From Phorcus lineatus (Eukaryota; Mollusca; Gastropoda; Trochida; Trochidae): a stretch of DNA of 64,000 nt. The number at the start of each line of letters is the position of its first letter. The first letter of the stretch is position 1. The notes under the pieces are model-generated. The model was not told the origin of the DNA. It was given only the letters and a program-made list of their open reading frames with translations, and ran no database searches. Below are positions 20,481 through 34,239 of this stretch, piece after piece. The stretch spans positions 11,259,016 through 11,323,015 of the forward strand of contig OV121098.1 of the NCBI GenBank assembly GCA_921293015.1. Reading direction: 5' to 3'. The position numbers and the translations under genes are program-made.

Positions 20481-21023
20481 TATTAGGGATTTTATTCAGC
20501 CGGAAATAAAGACAATCTTTAGATAATTGTAGAAATCTAACTAGAGGTCGCATTGTAAAAAGATATATATATCATCGTAAAGAGGAATAATGTATCTTCA
20601 ATTCAATATAAAAAAATTAATTGTGCGATTATATTTAAGGATTTTCCGTAACTCTAAATAAAGACAATCTTCATATTGTAATAGAAATCGTTCTAGGTAA
20701 GATAAAGATCGTTCATTTGTGTACGGGATGGGCGGGCTACTTTTGTATGGATGGGCCATTTCCACCCGCAATTCGCCATGTGAATACACCATATTATATT
20801 GTAAAAACGGTCGCGTCTCGCGGTGCTAAATAATTCAGGGCTAATTACGCTATAACGGTAGCGAGGCGAGTGCTGGAAAATTCAGCCACGGGGGCAAAAC
20901 TGGTCAAAGTAATATTCAGCAACATAAGAGTCAAATAGTAAATAGTCAAGATTGCAGACAGACGCTGGGATGCCATCCCTTGGGGCCTTGCATGTAACAT
21001 GAGCAACTAAAAATTAGCTGCAC

Positions 21024-23441
21024 TTACTTTGCAAATCGTATATCTCGTCTTCTTGGGTAAGGAACGTTATATGCCCATTGACATAAGCGTCCCTCTTCAG
21101 ACCAGCGGTGATCATCTCTAGTATCCAAGCTTGAAATGGTCCATTCAGCAGAAGCCAAAGGTCCAGTTTCGACTCGCACACCATCCTCAGTGATGTAAGC
21201 TTCAATTGGCTTACTAGTTCTTTGGTTAACAGTAGTATAGTATACCCAATCACATACATCTGGCTCATAGGTTACTTTGAGGCCAGGTAAGAATTCAATG
21301 TCGATTCTTCCTGGAGATACAGCTGAAATAAGATTTTTAAAAACATTATTAGTATCAAAAACTTATTTCTTATTTACATAAAAGGAACATATATATGTAC
21401 ACAGTTTTTCTTTTGAAAAAGCTTTGAGCACTCTGTTTAAATACTGCTTCCACTGCTCAAAGTTTCAAGGGACACAAAGTATAAAGGGTTGGCAAATTTC
21501 TTAAATAATTTCTTGAAATAACACTGAAAATATCATTAATGAAAATAATAATATGGTTCCTTTTACTTCGGCATCAGAATAAGGCAAGTTATTACATACG
21601 AGAGAAAATATATCAGCGTTTTTATTTTTGATGCGATTACCTAGGGCAAAATATAATAATAAGTTCATAAGACCTTTTTTATCGGTGGTGTAACATGCAT
21701 GCTTTTGAACATTTTAGTATTTCCATAAACCAATTTGATAGTTGGACCATCCTATCTTATGCTAACTGAAATAAACTTTTTTATTATGTTTCGAATGGTG
21801 AAATATGCCATTTATCGGCGAAAATAAAACCCTTATTTTCACTGAGTGAAATAAAAATGGTATTCTACTCAGTGAAATGACGCAACAATCATATGACGTC
21901 GTCTGTGACGTCATGAAACAATTGAATTACGTCATGCAACGGCCCGCGCTAGCAAAGCGTTTTAGCTTCTCCATTCATATAGTTAGGGTCATTAACGTGG
22001 TTTTGGGAAACATAATAAATAGAACATTTGACATTTCTCGTCGAATACCATGAATATCTCATCTCGTGAAGTAGAAAATCATATATTTACACTCGTGGCT
22101 ACGCCACTCGTGAAAATATAAATTTCTACTTCACTCGATGAGATATCCGTGGTATTCGACGAGAAATGTCAAATATCCTCTATGTATGTTTTGATGCAAA
22201 AAACATGTTAAATCTATATGCTAGATAAGTACCAACTGTTAGCATATCATTCTTCTCATGTCAATATATTTTTGCCAAAATTTTGATTAAGTTTTTTAAA
22301 AAAACAAATAAGTCAACTCACATTTGATAAAAAAAAAAAAATTTCTGATAATGAAAACAGTGGAAATATACCTTATTCAACATCAAATTGAGAAAATATT
22401 CACATTTAAGCTTGTTACACCACTGAAATTTTTCTCAAGTTGAACAATTTTAAAGTCACAGTTTTAATTTTGTAAGGCAACCAAACAGGGCTAATTATTC
22501 TTCACGAGCGAAAATCCAATCACTTACACCAATATTTCCTGTCGCGTCTGCAAAGATTTTCATTTTTAAGCCTGTTTTAAAGTTAAGGATGACCCTGCTT
22601 ATTGGCGTATGCCGTTTCAGACCGAAGAGTTACCAAATCAAGTGCAATCCTATCGCGAGCACGAAAGATCGGAAATCTAGTAATTGCAGCGCCAATACTT
22701 ATGACAGACGCATTTTTCATTGAGTTTACAACAGTTAGCTGGGAAATTTCATGTGTTCCACGTCATGGCCTTAGCAAAATGACGTGGTAAGGACTAACGC
22801 TCGCCAAAGACTAGGGTAGGGTGCATTGAACTTCAGTATTAAGGGCTAGAATGCACGCAGATTTCTGAAAATTGTTGCAAACGTCAGGGGAAAGATTTCT
22901 GTGAGTGATGAACTATCGAACAAGTATGATATACACGTTATGAGTATATTTATTTTCTTTCTTTGATACTGATTTCAATTTTTTATTTAATGTTTAAAGT
23001 TAACCATTTGCGCAATCAGTTGTTGGGGCATCTTTTTTATTCTTAGAACTCGCATTTTTTATATACCAGCAATCGATTAACAGCATGTTTCTTACGACTG
23101 TGGACCGTACCTTTAAAATCATTCTTTTTTTTTAAAAAAGAGATAATATCAAACCAGTTATCGTAAATTAATTTAAACAGCAGGTTGACAGGTTTAACCT
23201 AATGTAACAAGTGTGTTTTCGATCATCGGATGCGACATACTTTATTTTCTTAGGGCATTTGTTTGTGTTTGATTTTGATCGATTGAACCCCACTGTGTAG
23301 AGGAATAACTGTGACGGTTAATAAACTCAAGGTTTCCAAAACATCATATACATAGGCTAAAACAATATATTTTTGGTCTACATGTAATTTTGAAAAATCG
23401 AATTTTTTCCAAGGAGAACGAATTTACCTGATTTTGACATT
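21024..23441 (-). CDS. Candidate two-exon host gene, unknown function (103 codons)
   Basis: The 3' exon (21322-21024) is open for 98 codons after a good acceptor (CTTATTTCAG) and ends in TAA; it reads PGRIDIEFLPGLKVTYEPD...CDWVYYTTVNQ... with a basic end YPRRRDIRF. It has no ATG of its own. The nearest good start is 23441, ATG TCA AAA TCA G then GTAAAT, which leaves one base and fits the two-base phase of the 3' exon, giving an uninterrupted 103-residue product across a 2.1-kb intron. No signal peptide or known domain recognised. The coding exon is well supported; the joining is inference. Confidence 0.5.
22026..22175. repeat. Long palindrome, hairpin family copy 1
   Basis: ATTTGACATTTCTCGTCG at the left edge is matched by its complement at the right edge. 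The ~70-bp arms pair with a few mismatches around a centre CACTCGTGGCTACGCCACTCG. The same unit, with the flank GTTTTGGGAAACATAATA, occurs inverted at 42128-42290. It lies in the presumed intron of the 21024-23441 gene. Confidence 0.88.
22176..23420. other. Intron-like sequence, no gene recognised
   Basis: AT-rich, no ORF supported by splice context, no tandem repeat. A poly(A) run lies near 22330. Confidence 0.5.
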
Positions 23442-23740
23442 GAAATCACTTGCCCGTTTTGATTCAGCTTCAGTTACAATGAAGTGCTGTTACACTGTCA
23501 GATAACTAGATGCAAATTCAATCATCGGCTTAAACAATATGATCATATTTAGACAAAGTGTAATATGAAAGTCCCCGACTACCTATTATGTTATCAACAA
23601 AACATCGATTGTGTCCCTGCCTTTGCTGCATAAATTTTATGCACTCGTTTCTTATGTCAGTGACCAGTCTTAAATTCACACATCACGTGACCGTAAAGGG
23701 GAATTCTATGTAATTAGCTCCCCGTCCTTAACATAAAATG

Positions 23741-23969
23741 TGAGGTGAGGTGAGTTGGTGTTTAACGCCGCTTTCAAGATTATTTCACTTATATCGCGGC
23801 TGCTAGAATTATTGCAGGGAGAAAGCCCTCAACACCATTGTGGCTATGCATTGTGGTGAAAACTGCGAGCATCGACTGGAAATAGAGAACCATGGGTGGT
23901 ACTGCGCTGAATTTCAGTGTAGCATTGCACCCAAGCCTGACTGCGTGTAGAACAGTTCTCACTGCAGAC
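23741..23969 (-). mobile_element. 5'-truncated tRNA-derived SINE copy
   Basis: Read on the minus strand this matches the body of the SINE at 56299, from GTCTGCAGTGAGAACTG through CGCGATATAAGTGAAATAATC to GGCGTTAAACACCAACTCACC. The tRNA-like head (about the first 80 bases) is missing. The 3' tail is CACCTCACCTCACA rather than repeated ACTC. Confidence 0.85.
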
Positions 23970-25090
23970 GCCATTTTGTCTGACATAACAACAAACCGTG
24001 ATTTACTTCAATGGTTCATTGTTTGATTTTCGCTGCATACTCAGTTACAATATGTAATTCAAACACGAAAAGTGTTCGAGAGTTTTGTTCACTGTCTAAA
24101 TACCATGATTAAAATCTTAACGCGTGTCATCTGAAGAAAGGACTGTGTCACAAAGGACGCTAAAACGGGAAAATTCGAAGCAATGACGGTAAAGGATAGA
24201 TTTTCTAAATTTCTCCCCGATTTACTTGTGAATTGAAAAAACAAAACCTATGGTAGGTAACTAAAACTGTTTCCGATACCTACATCTGTATCTGGTTTAT
24301 AAAAATGATATTCAATGAAGCTATGAACTTGTCTACTCTTACATGTAACTTACAGCCTTTGTGGATAAAAAATATATAAATACTCTATTAAATTTTTTTA
24401 TTAAGGGAACTAAAGAAAGAAAGAGAAAAGAATGTGTGTGTTCAATGTTTAAATTAGCACACATTTTTAAGATATAAAGACTTGATAAATTGGATAGGAG
24501 TTTTAAAATATCATTTAGAATAATTTCTAGCTGATGTCTATTTTCTTATGACAGTCCTTAAATTTGCACTTATCAAATGAATGAATGAAATAAAGGCGTT
24601 AATAGAGAAAAGTTAGGGTTATGAGGAAAATGATGTACATTCAATGCTGAGAAATAACATTGTGTTTGTTAAAACAGTGAAATGACAGTCCTGTTATAAT
24701 TATGATTGTGTGCTTCAAAATAACTATTATATGACTCCCTCCCCCTCCCAACCCACTTCACATCAATGTCATTAATGTAACTGGACTACATTTCCTAATT
24801 TGATTAATTCACTCTATTGAACAAGGTTTTTAAAAAGGTGATTGATTAAAAAATTAAAATCATTTAGTCCGTCCTTGTGTCGGGACAATTTTGTCTAACT
24901 ATAAATGCATTTATATCTAATAACCCCGAGAGAAAAAATAAACAAAAGTAAATAGCCACATAAATTACGGACTAAAGGGCACTTGGCAGGTTTTGTTCAT
25001 TAATAATTCAATTACAGCAAAACTATAATATTTTTTTTCAAATTATGCTCTCTTGGATAAGAAAATTCAGATATAAGTAAATCAAGTAAA
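23970..25090. other. No gene recognised
   Basis: AT-rich; a short inverted pair TTAGTCCGT (24865) / ACGGACTAA (24969) is the only structure noted. Confidence 0.5.
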
Positions 25091-25099
25091 TCAGTAAAT

Positions 25100-25796
25100 C
25101 AGTGGTCACCAAACCTACAATTTAGAATCCCCAGTGTCCAAGGAGTCTACACACAACTATTAAGCTATCAAGACCTTTTGGAACTGGAGAAGAAGATGAA
25201 AGTAGGATTTTAAGGTTTTGACCCCTGTGACCCGATTTGGGGTCAAGTGGTCACCAAACCTACAATTTAGAATCCCCAGTGTCCAGGGAGTCTTCACACA
25301 ATTTTTCAGCTCTATAGACCTTTTGGAACTAGGGAAAAAGATGAAATTAGGTTTTTATAGGTTTTGACCCCTGTGACCCCATTTGGGGTCATGGGGTCAC
25401 CAAACCTACAATTTAGAATCCCCGTTGGCCAAGGAGTCTACACACAACTATTCAGCTCTCTGGACCTTTTGGAACTGGAGAAGAAGATGAAAATAGGTTT
25501 TTCATGTTTTGACCCCTCTGACCTCATTTGGGGTCATGGGGTCACAAAATCTACAATTTAAAATCTCCATTGGCCAAGAAGTCCACACACAACTTTTCAG
25601 CTCTCTGGACCTTTTGGAACTGGAGAAGAAGATTAAAATAGATTTTTAAGGTTTTGACCCTTGTGACCCGATTTGGGGTTATGGGGTCACGAAATCTACA
25701 ATTTAAAATCCCCATTTGCCAAGGAGTATGCACATAAAATTTCAGCTCTCTAGCGTCATTGGTACTGGAGAAGTAGAAAAGGTGGTTGGGTTGAAG
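25100..25796 (+). repeat. Second 145-bp array of the pearl/HINE type (truncated)
   Basis: TTTTGACCCC or a variant at 25216, 25362, 25507 and 25652 (spacing 145-146) shares the unit of the 3190-4460 array. It begins mid-unit at about 25100 and ends inside the terminal block, before the GGAC microsatellite. It then runs straight into a palindrome at 25799. Confidence 0.85.
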
Positions 25797-25798
25797 TT

Positions 25799-25837
25799 GA
25801 TATTTTCACTCGTGGCTGCGCCACTCGTGAAAATATC
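25799..25837. repeat. Perfect 18-bp palindrome with 3-nt loop
   Basis: GATATTTTCACTCGTGGC, loop TGC, then its exact complement. Weaker pairing continues outward (GGTTGGGTTGAAG / CTCCAACCCCA). Shares the CACTCGTGGC-GCCACTCGTG hub with 22026-22175. Confidence 0.9.
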
Positions 25838-25859
25838 AGCTCCAACCCCACCACTCGAT

Positions 25860-28100
25860 GAGATAAACATGGTATTTGACAAACTTAATTAACCCCCTTG
25901 GCGCTTCATAAAAATAACGTTGGCGCTAACCCCGTGCCAGATAATTTGCCGTGACGTCATGAAAAATTAATACCTTTTCGTATTTCAGCCGTTACTTTTT
26001 TGTCCGGCAACCCTTTCTTGTCAAATTACACAGAAAGTTTAAAATTTAAATTGGCTTTCAACAGATGTAAAATAAATGTAAATACTGGTATGAACAACGA
26101 TTATAGTTGGTGTCAAAATGGAAGTTTGTGTTTTTCCGGTAAATTAGCGAACCACGGAATAGTATTGCTTTGTTTCATTGCTAGGAAAAAATTCCTTTTC
26201 TAACGAATGTTTATCAAGTGTTTACTTTTTAAGAGAGGAAATGTCAGTGATCACGTTGGTGTGTTTACTTCTTGCGTGCGACATTTAGGTGCGGTAGCAT
26301 TGCAAGTTATCTTTTTGTCGACAATTTGTTGAACATTGTTGATAGTGACGTCATTGACAAACAATGCCCGTAAATTGTACTATTAGTTGGAATGCTTCGT
26401 TCGTTGTCACCACACATGCATGGTGACTGAAATTGCATCCACTTACTGATATGGCTCCAATCTTGAACATGATGTGAAATTTGGCAACATTAAAACGGAA
26501 ATTAATATTGCTTTCATCAGTCCATAACCGTTAACAGTTTCCGACGAGGAAAAACTGAATCTAAATGACATATTTGCATGTACATAAACATGAGTCTGTA
26601 AATTATGTATACGATGAAATTAAGACATTTTCAAGTATAGACTAGCAATCAAGAAATCAGAGCCATTCACATAGTATATTTTCCAAATGACGTTTTATGT
26701 TAATTGTTTTTCTATCCCTCGTATGAAATCCGACAAAATAATCGAAAACGTCTCGCGGCACTTTCAACAGTACGATTTGCCTTATGCAAATTCATTATCA
26801 TTTCTACACTGAAAAAGCGTTCATATCGAAGCAAGAAAACAATTCATATAATGATTAACATCTATGACAGATATCCTTCACTAAACCATGTATGATTCAA
26901 GCGAAATGAGCACAGTCCGATGTGTATTTCATCCAGGCTAACTTCGAGGTCGAAAACAATTTCCTGAAAGTGCTCAGTGGTTACCTCGTTGAGCTACTGG
27001 AAATACATTGACTGCACAATTTCAAGCAAATAAATAAAATATAATTTCGAACTACATTGTATATGGAGTGGACTTAATATTCTAACTTTATTCGGGAGAA
27101 TATGTCTTCATTTCAATATGAGAAAGGCATGTATTAGTATTATTCTCCTGTGGGTGTTTAGCCTAATTGATCGATAACATCCTTTTCAGTTATCGAGAAA
27201 TCTGAAATAAACAATATGAACCTTTTCAATTTTGCTTTATATTAGCCACGCCCCCATCACGGCAAGTTGTCTCCCTTAGACTATGTTTGATGGTACACTG
27301 CCACAGCTATACGATGCGAGAGCTAGATGTTTTGACAAAAGAATCAAGCTGCCTTTAGCTGAAATATTAATCAAGAGGCGCTAAACAGCAACTCACTCAC
27401 GAGGAAACATCATGGGGTATTCCTTTCTGCATCACAAAACATTTGTTGATAAAGCAGACAATGAAGTAATTTCCAAATTTCCAAATTTCTAGTTAAAGAT
27501 AAATAGTAACTTTTAAAAATAATAATTAATTTCATGATAATCAGTTTACTTTACCGTGATTTGAAAATATGTGGTGATGAAAACTCAAAAAGAACTAATT
27601 CAAAACCAGGGCATTCAAAGCAAAGTTAGGACAGGAGGCTTTCAAGATTAATTCAACTTAAAAAATCAGACCTAAAAAAAATCATTAAGGATATTGGTAA
27701 AGTAAATATAAAGCTAGTTTATGATTTGATCAAAACTTGATTTTTATCTATGAATGTCTTACAACCAATATGCCATTCAACAATACAATGTCAGATAACA
27801 ATATTTCTTGCCTCTCAAAACCAAGATATTTTTTTCAAATTTGAATCAATTCACAAAAGGACAAAATGTTTGGGATGTTTACAACATTACTTCATAATTT
27901 TTTCATATGACATGTAATTATTTAAATCTCTTTTGTGTCTGGTATAATCAAAGTATTAATCTTTTATGAGAAACAAGTACATGTAAATAAGGTGGAAGAT
28001 AAATACAGGTAAAATATGATAATTTCAAATTTAATCAATAATTGTTTCCAAAACAAAATGAAACATTTTACATAAACAGAGACAATAGAAAGATTTAATT
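25860..28100. other. No gene recognised
   Basis: AT-rich. A short segment at 27369-27400 (AAGAGGCGCTAAACAGCAAC then ACTC repeats) resembles the 3' tail of the SINE family and may be a tail-only remnant. Nothing else supportable. Confidence 0.5.
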
Positions 28101-28182
28101 TTGCTCTCAGTTTATTCTTCCTCTTGAAGCTAAAGAATAGATCTTGAATCCAAGAACCAGTTTTACAGAACAGAAGCTAACA

Positions 28183-29847
28183 TCAATCTCCTGTCATCAC
28201 CTCCCTGGAACCAGGACTAACTGTAAACCTACAAATATAGAAATTCGAATTTAATTTCTCTGATAACAATAAATTCAAACAAATCAGACACACAAATTAA
28301 ACAAATTATTGATCTCAAGGTATTCACACATCAGTACATTAAAAAACAGTACATTGAAATCAAGATATATATCTCCTCTCATTAAAACTTTAAGTTCATG
28401 CGCCATTAACTTTGGTTTCGCAATTAAGAAGTTAATTGGAACCAGGATAAATTCATTTTCAATCTATTACAGCAAGTTGAATCTGTGATTTACACTTTCT
28501 CTTTGAGTTATGTTCCATTTATTTTAAAAGATCATTGCTGCATAGAAATTTGAACATTTAAAGCTCATTGACTGTTATTGCAATATCATTTCACTACATG
28601 ACAGTCACAACTTATTTCAGCTATATATCCTTTACAATCTCAATGCTTTATCCAGTTCTAGTTGGCAGTGTAGGGATTTTTTAAAAATCAATAGTAACAA
28701 AAATAGGGCATTTGGGGTTGATAATAAAATCAAATGTGATGATTTGAACATGAATAAGCATATCTAACTTTTAATATCCTAAGTAATTGTACCAGCCTCA
28801 GACTGGAAGCTGGTCTGAATTTCTAATAATAAAAAACTAATTTCTAGACAATTATCACACAAAAACACATAGAAAAGCTATTAAAGTTACTAATGGCAGT
28901 GACACTATCTGTAACAGTCAGCTTTTAACTTTTCAAAAACATTTTCCCAAGTGATCAATATATCTGAGAGAATGGTTCCATGTTCTTATCACTTACTTTA
29001 AGAAGAGTTTAATACCAGCCCTCCCCCCCTCTATATGAAATGGAGTACATAAACTAGATTAGTGTCTAGAACAAAAATGAAAAGGTCCAAACCCCAGCCC
29101 TGTAAAAATATTTCTTTAAGAAAAACAACAAAATCTAAATTTGCTTACCTATCTATCTGAAGGACAATATGTAAACATTGAAGTTTTCATTCAGTTGTCA
29201 GGTAGTGGTAAGATTGTGTCCTCATTTTGATTCCTATGAATAGATAATATTATAACTGAGAAATGCTCAAAGCAAGGAATTATTATTGAATTGAATAAAT
29301 ACTCAATCATGGAATCAAGAATGATGTTACAGAATGTAAATACTTTTCAACTTTCCACTAATTGACAAGTGGAATACAGAAAATACAGAACAAGATATAT
29401 CTGAAGCTGATGTTGAATATTTATAAAAAAAATAAGCATAACATCATTCCTGATATACTATGCTGTTCACCTCAATAATTTTTTTTCTTTATATATCTTG
29501 AAATATAGGAATCAGTGTTTATCAGTATTGTTAGGGCCAATTACATAAACATAGTAACTTATGATTTTAAAAAATATATTTTATGAAGAAATGAGTTAAT
29601 TAGATGAACATTGCCATTGGAAGCAATTTAACAAGAGAATACTCACGAAAAAACAAGCACTGTCCCAGCAGGGCTTGACACATTGGCTCGCATCGCATCT
29701 GAGAGGAACGAACCAGCGTGGAACGTTCTTTTGTAGCACGAGATTAATTTCCAGACGACAAATTCGGGCATGCAAAACAGTCTGTCGGATCATTCCAAAT
29801 ATTAGGCTGGTTTCATGATAATTATTCCCCAAGTTCATTATTTCCAT
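28183..29847 (-). CDS. Candidate three-exon small gene with an 8-nt microexon
   Basis: Exon 1 (29847-29647) is open for 67 codons from an ATG and ends at a strong donor (C|GTGAGT). An 8-nt exon ATAGATAG (29156-29149) lies between CCTTCAG and GTAAGC. A third exon begins at 28228 after TATATTTGTAG and reaches TGA at 28183, with AATAAA about 70 bases downstream (28111-28116, minus). The three pieces join in frame to about 82 residues. I do not recognise the product; it is Cys-containing (CDASQCVKPCWDSACFF) with no clear signal peptide. Expression evidence would decide; it may be a non-coding transcript. Confidence 0.3.
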
Positions 29848-30354
29848 TACAAAATAATATGTTCAAATATGCTCAAAACAACAATATGATGGTATTTAGT
29901 CTAACGAGTTTAAATAAGTTAAAACATTTGACTATAAATTCTAATAAATTGCTTGTGTTTCATCACATTTCAAACGGCATACAATGACTGTACATTTTTT
30001 ACTAGCTCCATCAGCATCACAAATATGCATCAATATCAACTGAAATAAGATATTATAGATAGAGAAATAAATCTGACGGTGTTTCAAATTATTTTGCCTT
30101 TCACTAAACGTAAATTTGCTGTCCTACAATACTAAGTCCGCGTATAAAAATTACCTCGGAATTGAAATAAGGTAAACATGTGTAATACGACAAAAAAATA
30201 GATTTTTCCTACAATAAAAGATAACCATTATAATTAAAGTTTCCTAAATGAACACTGAGTATACCATGTTGTCCGGTGGATGATTGATGCCGTACAAGAA
30301 CTATTGTAACAGTCTTAAGGAAACGGCAATTTAGCAGTAGATCAGTGACACCAC

Positions 30355-30472
30355 GACCGCCATTTTTGTTCACCGTGGAGCAGGGTGCCCGATTAAATGT
30401 CTAATGTTTTGGACGTTCAACGACTACAGAGTCATGAAGATCCATTAATTTATCCAAATAATGAAGTAACGG
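30355..30472. promoter_or_regulatory. Possible bidirectional promoter with a plus-strand first coding exon
   Basis: On the minus strand AAAATGGCGGTCG (30357-30368) matches the YY1-type AAnATGGCGG element common at animal transcription starts, upstream of the 29847 gene. On the plus strand an ATG at 30397 opens a 25-codon frame (MSNVLDVQRLQSHEDPLIYP...) ending at a donor (ACGG|GTAATT, 30472). No further plus-strand exon could be identified in the next 3 kb. Confidence 0.3.
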
Positions 30473-33400
30473 GTAATTATTTCCAAGTGTTTCGTTTTTT
30501 TTCGCGGGACAATTTGTCAATCGGATTTTTTTGACTGGATATTTACACGACATCACGAAAGAGGCGACCAGTCATTTTTGATCGGATATCAAATTTGTTT
30601 ACATGATGACTTCTAGTTACGTGCCATATATCTGATACTCAAAAATGTTATTAAATGTTATTGAGATACAGTTGAGAGACCTAGGAACAATGTTTAGTCA
30701 ATTGTTTTTTAAGACTTGAAAGGTAAATAACGTAACGCCATTTTCTCATTGGAAGTACAGTTTGCCACTATATCAGAAAGTTAAAATGGCGCCCACTTCG
30801 AACTGTTTTGTTGATGTATTGTGGAAAAATAGGTTTAACTCAAATAAAAATGAACCAATACAAATGATTTTGACTCCAAATTAAACTTACAGATTTTTAA
30901 TTGCAAATAACACAAAATTCATGTTGATATATCAATTAAATAAATATTTATTTAGTTCTGATTGGGGTATGTCATGGAATGTACATTTATGTACATCCCG
31001 GCACCTGAATGGCGTTTCGTGTATGTACAAGTAGGCCTATGTCCTGGCTGGCAGCAAGGGGGTAAATATCCTCTATATATTATGATGATTATATGAAAAA
31101 AAATATATGCGGCTATATTACATAACAATTGAACAGTATTTTATCGTTAATGAATAGGTACAGGGCTGTTATCTTCGTTGTGTGAGACTCTTGAAAGAAA
31201 TTGTATCGATTGAATATGGAAATTTTCATGTGTAGACTCTAGCTATAAACGATGATACTGGGAGAAGAGGTTATATAGCTACATTTCTACAGCTACAGTT
31301 AGAAGTGTTAACGATTTAGAAATATAAGGGATACTTTTGCTAATTAACATCAGAAGTTGATAACACAGACGATTATTATAAAAAGTTAGTAAGTCGCCAG
31401 TCCGGATTTCAACGCCATGTTTTGCCTCCATCCCACGATCATTTATGTTAATGAGGTCAAGGTCGTATGTAAATAAACGCGCGAAAAAGGGTCTTTATGA
31501 TTATTGAGACCAAAGATTATTGGAACTTCCTTTACACCCATATAGAACCCTTTTCTCATTCACAGAGCAGCCATGGAGAGTTTACAGTATGAGTGAATAG
31601 ACCTAAACATTCCAAGTATTAGCTTACCGTTCAAAATGGTCAAAAGAAAGACCCCCGTCCGCCACATGACTTACTCGACCCTCTCCGCCGACCAACCTGC
31701 ATGCAAAACGTCAGAATTGCGCGCGCACATTGTCGCGGGGGAAAAACGTTGGAAACGTCAGGGCCCGGAATCAACAAACTTCTAAGACTTTTCTTAGTTG
31801 TTAATTAAATTTCCTTAGCTGAATTCTTAGCTGAGAAAAAATCCTAATTACGAACCACTAAGCACAAATCTTAGCTGAGATTTTCTGAAATACTCTTTCT
31901 GAGTAAGAAACACACGGAATTATGTGATACAAATTTACGTGAAGAAATTTCTTAAGTGACGTAATGGAAATCCTCGTTTCTATTAATAGACCCTTTTTCG
32001 CGGGAAAAATCACGCGACGGCTAGCTCATGAATATTTAGTGGAGGCAGAAAGACCGGAAGCTCCGTAGCGTGCCTCCACTCGCCTCAACATTTACAGCGC
32101 GTAGTTTTCAAATGTTTTGAAGTAATTCCACCATAAACATAACATTATTAGCGAGGATTGGTCGTAAATATTTCGTAATTAAATGTATATTTCACCAAAC
32201 CTATCTTTAAATTATTTTTAGACGGGATGTAGATTGTCAAGTGACGACGCCTTTATAGCTTGTTTACAAACATTGAAATACCGATGTATCAGCAAATAAA
32301 TTATATCCACATACACATTATAGGTCTTGTAAAACAATATTTTATTCGTGTTTTGATACAAAATCACACATCTGACATAAATATGATTAAATAAGACTCG
32401 AAAATAGTACACCGGTCCCCTTAAAAAGGGAAGAATTTTGATCCAGACCCAGTGATAGGCCTATGATTTGCTGACATTGGTTTATTATGTTATATCCACA
32501 GGATTTTTTACTAATTAATATTTCAAAGAATGTGACACAGAGTTAGTGATAAATCCATCCCGTACATCAGTAAAGGCTCTATATCTTGTATCTATTCGAT
32601 TTGTAGATAAATTTTTTAGTACAAAGATAGAAGAAATTTACTTTCATAAAACGTTCCAATTAACTATCTTTGTTTTAATTGAGAGTCAATCAATAAAGGT
32701 AATATAAGACATTTATGTAATAGCCTATATCCTATAGATGATATTTTCTTATTTCAGAGGCAACACAATATATGCAAATGTATATATAGATATTAATTTG
32801 AAATGATGAAGTATTTCACAATGAGTAACACAAGCAAGCAATGGGATTTTTTTCTAGAATTTTTAGCAATTGAGCTTTGCTTTTTTCACCAAAAAAGACA
32901 TTGAAATACAACCATTTACCATTTAATTAACAAAATTTAAATATATTTAGAGTATTTCACCAGAAAATATATAAGTCTGGACGGGATTCCCGGAATCAAG
33001 AATGTTGATAGTCCCCTCCTCCTTATTCTATCTCAATTGAAATGCATGTTTCAATATTGAAAAAATATTTATCACTGCTGGTAGACAGTATGTTTTTATA
33101 TTTGCATTTGTTCTGGCATATATTGTTTGATAAATAGTAAGATGGTTATTATACTAAATACAGGTTTGAAAGTTTCAAATATATTTTAGTTATAAAAAAA
33201 ACATGTAACCAGAGAAATTAGTTGAAATTTGAACATTTTCTCAATTCTGTTTTACTATAAATGGGCTACAGCTTTACCTATTCTTATTGATATTCACAAA
33301 TTCATCTAAGAAACTATTTGAGATATAATTGATGAACAGTTATTATTTCACTTAATACATCATTTACTATTATTAGTAACATTTAGATTCATAAACAAGA

Positions 33401-33696
33401 CAAAAAGTTAACTCTGTAATATCTGTAACTTTTTCAATTATGAACTGATTTATTCACTTACTGATAAATTGGAACAATATTAAAAATAAATATTCCAATC
33501 AGCCCAACTTAATCTCATCTAGTTTATTTCATATGTAGGATGTTACTGTATTTTAAGTCTATACATTCAATTTAATGATGAAAATAAAAAACCTTTGGAA
33601 AACTATTTATGATTGACAGTCCAATCTTTGCCTGACACACTGAGGTTGTCAGAAAGGGAAAATTAATGCAGATAATTAAAATATATGTATATTGAC
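30473..33696. other. No gene recognised; inverted 15-bp termini at 31474-32003
   Basis: AT-rich. CGCGAAAAAGGGTCT (about 31479) and AGACCCTTTTTCGCG (about 31987) face outward, each followed by similar diverged sequence including GGAGGCA; they look like ends of two related elements or of one rearranged element. The remainder shows no ORF, tandem repeat or recognisable exon. Confidence 0.45.
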
Positions 33697-34239
33697 TTAT
33701 AGTCCAGTCAATTTACCAAGAAAAACCCCTAACCTAGAACAAATTGCAAAAGAAATGGTTTTTGCTTCATCAAAAACCTTGAGTTTACGAGATTAACATA
33801 TAAAAAATGTAGAAAAATTGAACGAGGGGAACATTTATTTTTTTACATGATGAAATACACCTTATGACCTACGTCTGTGACCACAAATATTGGAATTATA
33901 AGGAAATTTTTAAGATAACAGCATCATTTCAGCAAATATAATAAATATGCTGATACATATAATGGAATTAATTTTTTTGTGATAAAAGAAATTATTTCAT
34001 ACATTTGATTTGCTGATACAAACCCGTTTATCCATACTATATGACTGGATAATCGAAAGTATCAACTATTTCCCAGTTCATCCCAAACGTGTCCAAATTT
34101 GTCATTGTATAAATCAATTTCATCTACAGTGATTCACGTCTGAGTATGCAATAGTATTTTTACTGTATATCAGACTTCTACTGATTAGAAATAACCGCCT
34201 ATTCATTCTGATAATTCACTATTACTGTCTTGGCTTACT

